DNA of 64,000 nucleotides from Anomalospiza imberbis (Eukaryota; Chordata; Aves; Passeriformes; Viduidae), in assembly GCF_031753505.1 (NCBI RefSeq), contig NC_089691.1, positions 20,532,085 to 20,596,084 of the forward strand, read 5' to 3'. Position numbers and translations under genes: made by a program. The notes beneath the pieces are model-generated. The model saw nothing but the letters and a program-made list of their open reading frames with translations, was not told the DNA's origin and ran no database searches. Below are positions 1 through 11,030 of this stretch, piece by piece (position 1 is the first letter of the stretch; each line of letters begins with the position of its first letter).

Positions 1-2486
1 TTTACTCACCCATCATTATTCCCATTTTAAAGGATGATTTCCTAACAATCAAATCACCCTTCAATCCATCACCAGCTCTGGTTCACCAGACTCATCACCA
101 GTGCTGCAGTGGGACCCTTCTGGTGGTGCTGAACCTCTCTGGTCTCTCTCAAAATTGTTTAATTTGTTTTTTTTTTCAAAGCCAGAGATTGCAACACTTC
201 GCCACCAACCTGTTTTCCATGTGTTCTTGGATTTCAGTGTGGAAAATCCTTGCTTTTACAGAGAAGTTGACCAGAAAAGCAGAATAGAGAGACACAGGCA
301 AAGCCTTGGAGCTCCAGGGAAATGGGATCTGATTCTGCTAATCCTCAGTAATTCCCTTATTTTGTTTTGTGGACCATGTGGCAAAAGCCCTGCTGCTCTT
401 TTCTCCTCTATCATCTCGTGTTATTAAAATTCCCTTCCATCCTCCATCTCCATGCAAAATAGGTTGTGTCCTAAAATGGTATCAACTCAGCAAATTCATC
501 CTGAAAGAACAGGGAACACTCCTCAGCAATTTGCATCAAAATTGTGGATAAAAATTGGGGATTCATCCTCTGTCCCTCCAGCTGGCAGGAGAGAGGCAAG
601 GCTTTGTTTTTATCTGTATATTATGTACAGTCTTCATAATTGAAATGGTAATTTTTAATGTTCTTGGCTGGTTTTTGTTCAGTGAGATCCGTTTCACCCT
701 TCTGCCTTGGGAGGGAGATATCTTAATCATATTTATAGCATTTATAAAAGTCATTCAAAGCTTGTATTTTATGAGATCTGAGGCATGTAGAGAATTTCTA
801 CTGAGAATCATCTTTCCCCCCCCCCCCCCCACCTTAACAGAAGAAAGGGCTGCATTAAATTATCTGAAATTTAAATGCATTAGCCGTTAGCCAGGGCGAA
901 TTTTCATATAAATTAATATTGTTATTGTATTTTAATAAAGCCACGGCATTTATGGAATTATGCAGACATCAATTACTTGGAGGTATCTTGGAACAATTAT
1001 TGACTTCATGCATCAGCTATTCCCTCCCTTCCAAACCAGTTGCACTCTTCAGGAACACCATCCATCAACAAGCCATAAACCACATTTTCAAAGCCTTCCA
1101 GCCCATCACTGTTAGAAAAAGCCCCCTGAGCCCACGACATCCTAATGTGTGGCTGTGTAATTAAAATTTTGACATATGCAAGGAGTTGTAAGATAGATAA
1201 AAGAGCCTGGGTTGTAAATAGAAGTTGAAAGGCTCCCAGCAGATGGTTGGTTTGTGGCAGAGCCAAGAGATGACAAACAGATGGTTTAGGTGTGAAGGAC
1301 AGGCTGGGAGAGCTGGGGATGGAATGGGAGACAGCTCTGTGGAATTTTGCTTGGAGAGGAGGTTAAACATTTTGCATGTTTCTATTTGCACCCACAGCAA
1401 TGTGTCAGTGGAAAAAGGCCAGCAATACAGCCTAAGAATAATAAAAATAATAATCAGTATCAAGTCATCCCAGACAGTCTTCGGGGAGGCAAAATCTATT
1501 TGAGCTGCAGCTCTCACTCGAGAGATCACAGCCACTGCCACCCCAAGTCCTGTGTGTGGGCTCAGTTGTCTTAATTCAAACAGAAATATTCAAAATTGTG
1601 GCAAAATCAGACTGCCAATATTTACAGGTGCCTGAAAAGCAGATTCAGTCACGTTGTAAATGAACTGGAGCTTGCAGGCTCCTTGCTTGTCTCTAAGTGC
1701 TGTGTTAAGTGTGTGATGAGTGAATTCAGTTCAAATTTAGGTGATTCTCCACCAAAATCATGACCAGAAGGGATCTGCTCTGGGCAGAAAGATCAAATCA
1801 AATATTACTTTTGTTAAATAATGGCAAGTCTGAAATCTCAAATTAAAATTACAATGCTGTTAATCCTATTCTTGAGTTTAGTTCCCTGTTACATTTTGAC
1901 TCTCTCCTATTTGTCAGACAAGCTTGAAAACTGCATCAGCAGCTACAAATAGAAGTTCTGCCCAATAATGGCAAAAGATCTTTTTTAATAACCAAACCCA
2001 AATTTCCTAAGAACAACAAAGGTGCAGAGATTTTGAGGGTGCTCTTTGACCAGATTCTGTGGGAAAATTTGATCCCTGTAGTAAAAGGGAGACATTTATG
2101 AAAAACAGTCAATCAATATTTATCCTTTCCTCTTACTACAAAAAGCTAATTGCATTTGAAACAGCATTTCTGTTTCTAAGAAGTGAATTTCTGCAAAGCA
2201 AATGTTACATGGGAAGCATTTTTTAAGCCTAAGTAAGTTTTAACTTGCAAAAACCCAATATAATTCTGAGTTTTGTCTAGGTTTTTGCTCAATATTAATA
2301 AGAAATTGTAGTTTTACTTGGAGGGGAACACTGGAGTGCTGATGAAACTGGAGCATTCTATAAAGGCTTGGAGTTTTTACTCACAACTGTTTGGAAGATT
2401 GGCACAATCTGCTGCCCCAAGAATCAGCCCGAAGTGTTCTGTAGTAAATACTCCTGAAAGCATCACCTGCTTGTTTTGAAGAGTTC
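1..2486. other. Unique non-coding sequence, no gene recognised
   Basis: No open frame here resembles a known protein, and I see no clear interspersed repeat apart from the first ~49 bases, which are duplicated near 4.14 kb. A run of 15 C lies at 816-830. The stretch from about 860 to 1010 is AT-rich with several homeodomain-type TAAT/ATTA cores and is treated under findings as a possible conserved element. The remainder is ordinary AT-leaning vertebrate sequence. Confidence 0.6.
816..830. repeat. Homopolymer (C)15
   Basis: Fifteen consecutive C residues follow a short pyrimidine stretch. Long G/C homopolymers are much rarer than A/T runs in vertebrate DNA. The length is likely polymorphic and prone to sequencing error. 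Confidence 0.95.
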
Positions 2487-2736
2487 CCACAAACTGGTGG
2501 AAGACAATTCATGAAGACAGTTTGTGTTTTCCTGCCTTACCAAGCCCAGTTGTTCCAAGCCTGACCTGGGAATGAGGTGCCTTGGGAAGTGCAGGTTTAG
2601 GTTTTATCTCTGGCCACAAACTGGTGAAAGATAATTGATTAAAATAATTCCTGTTTTCCTGCCTTAGGAAAGTTACTCCAAGCCTGAGCTGGGAAGGAGG
2701 AGCCTGGGGAAGTGCAGGTTTGGATTTTGTCTCTGG
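2487..2736. repeat. Tandem duplication, two ~125-bp units
   Basis: Two adjacent head-to-tail copies occupy 2487-2613 (127 bp) and 2614-2736 (123 bp). Both begin with CCACAAACTGGTG, contain GTTTTCCTGCCTTA and CCAAGCCTGA, and end with a TCTCTGG block. They differ by scattered substitutions and small gaps, so the duplication is not recent. An open frame on the minus strand covers part of both copies, but its length follows from the duplication and I recognise no protein in it. Confidence 0.9.
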
Positions 2737-4137
2737 TTTAACTCCATCTGCATTCATTTTGCTGGCTGAATAATCTGCTCAGTCCCTGCCAAGCTCCCTT
2801 TCCTTGCTCTTTTGGGGCTGTCTGTGCCTGGTGGATCCTGGCTCAGCGTTTCTCAGACTCTCCCAGCTGTCACCACTCACTCAGGGTGACAATCCCTGCT
2901 CCTGCCAGCTTCTCCCTGATTGTCCCGCTCCAAGCCCTGCCCTCCATCCCTCTGGCACTGCAATCATGCAGCATCATCCCCATCACTGATCCACGCTTTT
3001 TTCCCAGCATGTTGGCAAATTTATCTCCTTTTTCTGCCTGGAGAGGAGCTGGGTACTGGGGCTATAAGGTATTCTCAGGATTAGCTTATCTGACCTACTC
3101 TTTCTTTAAAAGTATATTAGCTAAATTTTTTTATTTTATAAATTTTATTTTAACTGTCACTTGTCATGTTTTCTTTTTTTATCTCACTCCTGTATCCCTG
3201 GTTTTTCTCTTTGATTTTTTCTCTCTGCCAGGTATCACTGTCCAAAGCAGGTGATTTTTAGTAGCACTGTTTGTGCTCTGACAGCTGTGGCTGTGTCACA
3301 AAAATATTACAAACTACATCCTTTCCAAGTTTCCAGTAGCCATAAACATTTGCTCTAAAAATCTGTGTAAGATTTTGTTGAGGATATTGCACCTATAAAT
3401 CTGGATGATATCTGTATAAATACTTATTAATAATGCGCAAATAAAATATATTGATATATTCTCAAGGCCTAATAGAAACCACCGAAGCACAAATGTCTCA
3501 CAGAAATAACAGAAGCACATAATAAATGTGAGTACAGATTGCTCTTATTTTTGTGGGGGGATTGTTCTCGTGTAAAAATGATATTTGAATATCAAAGAGC
3601 CAGACCAATTTGGGGATATGGATTTTTTTAGATGTGCTTAAAGTACTAAAATTATATTTAGATATAATATATATTTATTATAATTATATATTTAGATCTA
3701 ACCGGTTCTCAAAACTAAAAAATAAAAAGCATACCTCTGTCCCTGTATCTAAAATTCCAGGATTGCCTTAAAATAATCCCTACAACATTAAACTTCCAAA
3801 AATACCTTAAAACACTCCCTACCACAATCCCTCACTCTGGGTGAAGCATGGAGATGCTAAAGGGATCTCTCAAGGCAGATCTGACCTCTTCTCTCTGCTT
3901 CCATCTGGACCGTGGCAAAATCATGGCTAATTTTGGTTTGCTCTGCTCTCCTCTGTGAGGATAAAACCCTGGAGCTCATTCCAGTGAGGGCTGTGCCCTC
4001 ATCTGCCCTGGAGTCAATGATATCTCCAGATGACTTCAGATTTAAAGTGTCCTGGGTGAGACAAGAATTTGACCCTTCATTTGTTTTTTTTTTAATTTAT
4101 GGGGTTTTTTTGCAGCATCATCCATCTGCAGACTCAC

Positions 4138-4186
4138 TTCACTCACCCATCAATATCCACACTTTAAAGGATGATTTTCTATCAAT
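4138..4186 (+). repeat. Diverged copy of window positions 1-49
   Basis: The two segments align without gaps and differ at about 7 of 49 positions. They share ACTCACCCATCA and TTTAAAGGATGATTT. The copy at the left edge may continue outside the window, so the full size of this repeat is unknown. It does not look like CR1. Confidence 0.75.
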
Positions 4187-4669
4187 GACCTGTAGAAATT
4201 GGGCCCTTCAAATAATAAAAAAAGACCCCAATGACAACAACATCTGCCCCCATCCAGCCCTTTATTTGCCTTGGAGAAGGGCTGGAGTGATGAGGAAGTT
4301 AATGGCGAGATCATTTTTAATTTTCACATTTCCAATTAAGTGGCTCCATGAATCACCATTTATTGGGAGCCCAATCATGGAAGCAGTGACACAGCATCCT
4401 TTGACTTCCACAGATCTTGTCCTGAGCACTTCAGAGAGGGGAAAAGTGGAGTACTGGCATTTATCAACCTTTACACTCCACATAATTACAAATTTGTTTT
4501 TTCTTGAGCATGGAAAACAGCCGACTGTCCTTAGGCTCCAAAATTCCCATGGCTACCTCAGATTTTCCTATGGACAATCCCTCAGGCAGCATCACAGCCC
4601 TACAAGCAATAAACTGACAATTATCCTACCAATAAAACCTGGTGGAATGAGAGGAAAGGATCATTTCAG

Positions 4670-4691
4670 AGAAATATCAGCTGATATTTCT
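4670..4691. repeat. Perfect 22-bp palindrome
   Basis: The 11-base half AGAAATATCAG is followed immediately by its exact reverse complement, with no spacer. It lies about 140 bp before the 16-bp minisatellite. It could fold into a cruciform or be a symmetric protein-binding site; nothing in the sequence decides between these. Confidence 0.95.
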
Positions 4692-4831
4692 TTACTCACC
4701 TGATGCAAATCTGAAAGCAAAGTGACGTGGCCAGTGATGGAGGCAGAGGCTGCAGGGTCCCAGTCTGTGGAGAGGAGCTGGAAGGGACAGAAAATTGTCT
4801 GGTGTGTGTGGCAGGGACCTCCCTGAGCAGA

Positions 4832-5594
4832 GAGGATGTGGGAAATGCAGGGGGTGTAAAATACAGGGGGTGTAAAATGTAGAGGGTGCAAAATAAAGGC
4901 TGTGTAAAATACAGGGGGCGTAAAGTACAGGGTGTGTAAAACACAGGGAGTGTAAAATGTAGGGTGTGTGAAGTACAGAGAGTGTAAAATACAGAGGGTG
5001 TAAAATATAGGGTGTGTAAAATAGAGGGGGTGTAAAGAACAAGGTGTGTAAAGTACAGAGAGTGTAAAATACAGAGGGTGTAAAATACAGGGTGTGTAAA
5101 ATACAAAGGGTACAAAATACACAGGGTGTAAAATATAGGGTGTGTAATATACAGGGGGTGTGAAATAAATGGTGTGAAAAATAAAGGGCATGTAAAACAT
5201 AGGGTGTGTAGTACAGGATGTGTAAAATACAGGGTGTGTAAAATGTAGGGCGTGTAAAAGTAGGGTGTGTAAAATGTAAGGTGTGTAAAATACAGGATGT
5301 GTGAAGTACAGGGTGTGTGAAATGTAGGGTGTGTTAAAATGTAGGGTGTGTAAAATACAGGGTGTGTAAAATGTAAGGTGTGTAAAATACAGGATGTGTA
5401 AAGTACAGGGTGCGTAAAATGGAGGGTGTGTTAAAATGTAGGGCGTGTAAAATACACAACGTGTAAAATACACGGCGTGTAAAATATAGGATGTGTGAAG
5501 TACAGGTTGTGTAAAATGTAGGGTGTGTAAAATACACGATGTGTAAAATACCGGTGTGTAAAACACAGGGTGTGTAAAACACGGTGTACATAAC
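4832..5594. repeat. Minisatellite, 16-bp unit, about 47 copies
   Basis: The array is built on a 16-bp unit close to TGTAAAATACAGGGTG, with variants such as TGTAAAATGTAGGGTG. Units occasionally gain or lose a base. Higher-order structure is present: the block around 4971 recurs exactly 80 bp (five units) later at 5051. The minus strand of the unit has no stop codon in any frame, so the whole array reads as a tyrosine/threonine/histidine-rich open frame with a 16-residue period (three units of 16 bases). That protein is an artefact of the repeat. Copy number is very likely polymorphic. Confidence 0.97.
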
Positions 5595-6592
5595 GTAACA
5601 GAAGATGCGTATCAGACACAGAAAGAGCTGAAAAACTTGGGGTTTGGGGAATTATCCCGCTTCATTTGGGAGGGAAAGCCACAAAATCAGAGGGTGAGCC
5701 CCAGCTGATCCCCCTGCAGCACCTCACCTCTTCCTGGGTCTTCTCCAAAGCCATCCCCTCATCCAAGGGTCCAATCCCATCTGCAGCCTGGCAGAGCTGC
5801 CTCCAAGGATCCGATTTTCTGACCTTGCTCAGCTCTGCTGCTCTGTTCTTGGCCTTCCCCAGAACTGTGCTGTGAAATTGTACACAAACATTTATATATG
5901 AACATATGTACAGGTCATTGGATATGAATTTATATAAATATATGTATGTGCAGGTTGAGATTGCACATACAGATTGAACCAAACCCAGTGTATTTTAAAA
6001 GAGACCAGAAGCTTTCAGCAAGTGAAGGTTAAAGAGATCAGGTTGTCATAGAAAAAAAAAACTCCTGTTAAAAAGCGAATAAAACATCACTAATTATAAC
6101 CATTGTGATCTGGTTTCTGGTATGTCATTAAAAATATTAAAATATACTTTAAATATTACAAATATTTAAAAATATTAAAAATTATTTTAAAAATAAGGAG
6201 GAAGCAGAACAACATGTAGTGCTGACACTGAAAAAAAAAACTGGAATCAGCAAACCCCACAAAGCACAGCTCTCCTCAGAGCAAAAACACATCATGGAGA
6301 GAGATTGCTTGACCATTCTATTTGTTGACAAAATTATCAAGATCAAGACCATTAGGCTGAGTAAGATGAGATTTACAAGAAAAAGCAACAGTAACATGGA
6401 AAAATAGAGGTGAAGGGTTTTATTTGAACTGAGAAATTCCATTTATTATTTAAACATGATCATCATCAATTGTCTGGACACCAGAAGCAGCCTGGAAAGA
6501 TGAGATTTAAAAAGAACTTAAACATGAAGCTGAGAGAAGATGAGCACAAGGGCAATGAAAACCAGCCCAGAATGCTGTAAATTGAAAGAACA
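5595..6592. other. Unique AT-rich sequence, no gene recognised
   Basis: After the minisatellite comes ordinary sequence with AT-rich patches near 5880-5960 and 6120-6195; the latter is a loose AAATATTAAAA-type simple repeat. Nothing else is identifiable. Confidence 0.6.
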
Positions 6593-6785
6593 GGTTTGAA
6601 TGGGATATTGAGAAAAATCCTTCAGTGTGAGGGGCTGAGATGGAATTCCCAGAGCAGCTGGGGCTGCCCCTGGATCCCTGGAAGGTTGGACAGGGCTTGG
6701 GGCAGCCTGGGACAGTGGGAGGTGTCCCTGCCATGGCAGGGGTGGAATGAGATGAATTTTAAGGTCCCTCCCAACCCAATAATGT
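6593..6785 (+). mobile_element. CR1 LINE fragment (3' end)
   Basis: The piece starts at a diverged GGATATT..GAAAAATCCTTC block and runs through GGACAGGGCTTGG and GTGTCCCTGCCATGGCAGG to AAGGTCCCTCCCAACCCA, the usual CR1 sense order. It lacks part of the middle and the final ATTCTGTGATTCT tail. It is a non-coding, 5'-truncated avian CR1 remnant with no reverse-transcriptase sequence. Confidence 0.9.
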
Positions 6786-9033
6786 GCCATGAACATTCTC
6801 CCTGTGCCATGGCACCAGCAGCAGCAACATCCTCAAAATACCCAGAGGCTGCATAATTTATAAATTAAATAATATATAATGGCAAGAAACGCAGACTCAG
6901 AAAATGCCCTTTCATCCTTACTCAGAGTTTTGAGTACACACACAGAGATGTTCACACCTGGGGATAGAAGAGCATTTTTTCTGATGGTAGGAGTTTTCTG
7001 TCTCCTGTGACAGCATGAAAAGCCAAAATAATTCAGCATCAGGTTGGAACAGATCTGTTGTGAGCAGCAATGCATCTGGGGCTGTGATGACATAAACAAT
7101 CCCAAGCAAAATTTTATTTCTCCAGAGCATCTCCCTGTTTAAGCTGCTTTTCCTTATCCTTCAAGGCTATGGCCTATATTCCTCTGGAGATAACTTTTCT
7201 AACTCTACAGCACTTTTCTGAACTTCACTCAAAAGCCAGGGCTCCTCTGAGTTATTAAACCATTCAAGGCCTCTGTCACCCCCAATACTGAGGTTGCTCA
7301 TCAAGTTATTAAAGCAGCCAAAGTTCCAGCTGCAGCAGGGAAAACACAGCACCCATTTTGTGAGCTCAAGAACAATCCCAGATGAGTTTTACATGTCAGA
7401 ACTGGGTTGAAGTGTTGCTAATTAAAAGGCAGCCGATGGAAAAGGAACTTCAAATATTGTTCCTAATGCTATGAAAAGAATGTTGGTTGATTCTTCTTTG
7501 TACTAAGGAAATTTAGCCTTCATTTCATTTAAATGTATTTAAAATCCTCCATTAATTTGATTTATCTGAGTTCCTTTAGGTTTGGAGGCTGAATGTGCTT
7601 CCAAAGGGAAGTGACAAATCAAGAACAACCTTTCCTCTGCCTTTGCTCTGAGCAATCAGCAACTGCTTTGATCCTGAAAAAAACTGAAACCAGGGAGTAC
7701 AAAGTCCCTAAACATTCCATACACATCCCATGACTTTTTGATTTAATTTTGCCAGCACAAGGTGAAGAGCTGGAGGAACAATCCTTGGGCAGAACTGAAC
7801 ATTGAGGTGAATTTAACTCCTGTGCTGCACCCACCTGGAGTGAAACCCTCGGTCTGGTGGAACATTTCACCTGCCAAGAAAGGTAATTCCAGCATGGAGC
7901 ACCCCATCATCATGGAAAAGACAGAAATTTTACTTCCCTCTAATTTCTGTGGAGTTGCAACTTCAGCGTTGGTTTATTCATCTGTTCAAGGCCTTGAGTG
8001 CACCTAAGAGCTCAGATTTACCAAATCTTGCTTCTAGGAGCAATCTAGAAAAAAACCCCCTAATTTTGGGCTAATCTCCTCTTGAATTTTTTGTCTCTCT
8101 TCATGTTTTGTGGAGGGTGACCATACTGTTATTTGTAACCCCATCAAGCAACGCTAATTTAGTAATGATCGCTCCTGCTCCAGCTTGTTACATTCTGGAT
8201 TTGGGCATCCTTAATTAATTTCCTTATTGCAACCACCAGAATTATTCATGTGCTTATCTGTGTGTCTGAGCATTTGGCTGTTCAGAAACTTATTTTTAAA
8301 ATGCTAACCGACAGCTGGAGTTAATATTACGTGAAAAATATTAATTCAACTGATATTTTCAGTAACTCTTCACCTCCTGAATTTCTGCATTTGGATTGGG
8401 ATCATCCAGACTTGGCTTTTTAAGTGCAAGCTACTCTAATAAAAAAGACAAAAGTGGATTATTCAACAATGACATGTAAATGTATGGCTGTGTACATAGA
8501 GAAATATACATATTTGCAAGCTGTTTTTAATAGGCAGTGGAAAGTTGGAATTTGCTGCAGAAACCTTTGCTGTAGAAACCTTTTCCTGGAAGAGAGACGT
8601 GTTAAAATTCATTCAAGAAATCTTGCTGACAGCTTCAGAGAATTCTATGGCTGCTTCTATTTTGGGCTGGTTTGTGAAGAATTTATCAGGTTTGTGAAAA
8701 GCTAAAAGATGGTGTTGTGCATTGTGTGGTGACAGAATGGATTCAGCCTGCCTGGTGCCATTCAGTCTTGTGCAGAGTGGTACAGAATATTTCAGCTTCA
8801 TGATGGGAGGCTGCTTAGCAGGCAGCACCTGAATTTTTGTTTAGAGAATGAAAAATGTTATGTATTTAAATGAAAACAAAGTGTTGGGGCACACCAAAGT
8901 AAAATTATAATTAATGTTATTAACATCTCTAATATGTCATGGCAAAAAATGCCTGTTTGGTAATAAACAACATCACTTGTGCTTCTGGATTAAAAAAAAA
9001 ATAAACTCAGAAAACAGGAAAGAAATAGAACAA
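6786..9033. other. Unique non-coding sequence, no gene recognised
   Basis: There is no repeat I can name. The portion 8110-8420 is dense in TAAT/ATTA cores and looks like a conserved non-coding element by composition only. Open frames in this stretch are short and unremarkable. Confidence 0.6.
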
Positions 9034-9214
9034 CAGAATCCCAAAATGGTTTGGGTTGGAAGGGGCCTTAAAGCCCAACCTATTCCGACTCACTGCCATG
9101 GGCAGGGACACCTTCCACTGTCCCAGCTGGCTCCAAGCCCTGTCCAACCTGGCCTTGGACACTTCCAGGGATCCAGGAGCAGCCACAGGGAGGAATTCTT
9201 CCCTAAGAAACTCC
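9034..9214 (-). mobile_element. CR1 LINE fragment (3' end)
   Basis: Read on the plus strand it begins CAGAATCCCAAAATGGTTTG, followed by GGGCAGGGACACCTTCCACTG, CCAACCTGGCCTTGGACA and a GGAATTCTTCCCTAAGAAA block. This is the reverse complement of the CR1 3' end. The segment between the CCACAGG and GAATTCTTCC blocks is shortened by an internal deletion. Confidence 0.92.
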
Positions 9215-10746
9215 ATTTTTCATGGGACAGAGCTGGGCTGGAGGTCCAACATCCCCAGGCTGCACCTGCAGGAGCCTGACTGCACCCAGACTCAGCCTGG
9301 CTGTGTGTGAGGCTGTGCAAGAGAAAATGATCCAAGTTATTGCAGCTTCCTGAACAAAGCCCTCCCAGGGAAAGAAATAAACCCAAACAGCATAAAACCA
9401 ACTCTTCCTCCCCAAACCCCAAAAGAAAGCAACCACAGGGCTAAAATCTTGTTATCTTTTATAACTCACAATAATTACATTTATGATTGGCTTATTTTAA
9501 TCTTCTTTAGACACACTAGGAAAGCATTTTCTTTTCAAACTGAACAAAACGTAGAGTTTTAGATTACTTGTATTTATGACAGGAATTATGTGATGTGCTG
9601 TGCCAGCAGGAGACAGGATATGCCAACCCAGGAGATCCTTTCCCTCTTCTATTTCCCCTTCAGTGTTCCTGTGTTCCTACTTAGGAGCCTGCTATAATAA
9701 AAGTAGTGGTCATAATATGCAATGTACTTTTCCAGATTACTTTAATAGTGCCAGAAAGATAACCAATGAATGATCATAATAAAATATATGTAAAGGGGAT
9801 CACAAATCTCACTGATGCAGAACAGGAAGAATTTATTATCCAAGTGTTGCTAATGACTTTCTGCTTGCCCCTTTGAAAATGGCTCTGGGCTTAGCACTAT
9901 CCCTTGGAAATCCAATTCATAAATCCACAAGCAGCATGAAATTCCAGTAGGAAATGAAGCACTTTTATTCCAGTGTATTGCAGCACATTAATGCTGTTTG
10001 TTAGAACATAAACTGCCGGAAACTCCCAAATACAAACAGGGAGTGACCTCAGCGTGGGGCTTTAGAAAGTTCCGGGGTAAAAAGCCAAAGCTCAGCTCAC
10101 AGACAGCTCAGGCTAGGGAAAACCAGATCCAGATGAAATTCCTAATGCAGTCAAAGTGCTGCTCCTGGGAGCAGAGCATCCCTTCCCTGCACAGGGAACT
10201 GCTGCAGGAGCTGCAGGGACAGGAGTGACACTGCCGAGCACAGCCCTGAGCAGAGCAGGTGCTGCAGGCCTGGCAGCAGGGCTCTGTCATCCAGCAGCTG
10301 CTGAGAAGGGATAATTTTTCCTGGGAGCTCTCTCTGAAGCCTTTCTCCAAGTACCTGCTCCTCGTGACTGCCTCTGCTCCCATTTCCCTCTGAGTGCTCC
10401 TCTCCAGCACACTCAAGTGATCTGCTCTGCCTGGAGGGGGAGAGAAAACTGAATTCCTAAATATTGCCATAAAAACACACTGGCTGGTTACTCACTCTGG
10501 AAATAACTGAAGTCTCCTCGGATGATCCAAATCCACACCTCTGCTGAATACTTCTCCTCACTGCAGCTGGAAAAGGTTTCTTGTGCCATGCTGCATTGCC
10601 AGGACAGGTTTTGCTGCCTCGTGGCAAGAGCTGCTCATTCCCTTTCCCTTTTCTCCTTTTTTAAAGGAAATCAACCAATCTTAGAGAGCCAGAAGATTAA
10701 ACAATAGAGGTTTATGAGTGAGAAAAGAATGGGGAGCTCGAAACTC
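9215..10746. other. Unique sequence with a GC-richer patch, no gene recognised
   Basis: The stretch 10130-10300 is rich in CTGCAG/GCAGGAGCTG motifs and open in more than one frame on both strands. That is compositional, and no protein is recognisable. The rest is AT-leaning unique DNA. Confidence 0.55.
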
Positions 10747-11030
10747 CAGAGAATGCCAGAATGGGATTGGTTTGGAAAGGGGCACAAAAAAATCACTCAG
10801 TACAACCCCTGCCATGGCAGGGACACCTCCCACTGTCCCAGGCTGCTCCAAGCACTGCCCAACCTGGCCTTGGACACTTCCAGAGATCCAGGGGCAGCCT
10901 CAGCTGCTCTGGGCACCCTGTGCCAGGGCCTGCCCACCCTCCCAGGGAACAATGCCTTCCCAATATCCCGTCCAGCCCTGCCCTTTGTCACGTGGAAGCC
11001 GTGCCCGTTGTCCTTGCCATGCTAGGGACC
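10747..11030 (-). mobile_element. CR1 LINE fragment (3' end, longer copy)
   Basis: On the plus strand it runs from AGAATGCCAGAATGGGATTGG through CACCTCCCACTGTCCCAGG, CTGCTCTGGGCACCCTG and CCAATATCCCGTCCAGCCCT to CCGTTGTCCTTGCCATGCTA. It reaches further 5' in CR1 terms than most copies here, to about 280 bp from the 3' end. No coding part is included. Confidence 0.92.

Larger units (their letters stand above)
3912..4703 (+). other. Long open frame of unknown meaning, probably not a gene
   Basis: This forward frame stays open for 263 codons, long for a region of roughly 40% G+C. It begins at GTG, not ATG; the first in-frame ATG comes about 36 codons in. The N-terminal residues look hydrophobic and signal-peptide-like, but that reading depends on the GTG start. 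I recognise no domain or family. A good splice-acceptor-like site (T-rich tract ending TTTGCAG at 4109-4115) lies inside it, so an exon beginning near 4116 is conceivable. The frame ends just after the palindrome at 4670-4691. A 49-base part (4138-4186) is a diverged copy of the window's first 49 bases. The simplest view is a chance open frame; comparison with other birds would settle it. Confidence 0.2.
2737..4831. other. Unique AT-rich sequence with one long open frame
   Basis: No known gene or CR1 copy is visible. The part near 3650-3700 is almost pure A/T. A 792-base open frame (3912-4703) and a perfect palindrome (4670-4691) lie here and are listed separately. Confidence 0.55.

Noticed and set aside
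4661..5566. 301-codon minus-strand open frame rich in Tyr, Thr, His, Phe
   Set aside because: It is the translated 16-bp minisatellite; all three minus frames are stop-free because the unit contains no stop, so length is not evidence of coding.
10108..10470. Cysteine-rich 120-codon minus-strand open frame
   Set aside because: The cysteines come from a GCAG/CTGC-rich patch; the overlapping forward strand is open too and no signal peptide or known spacing is seen.
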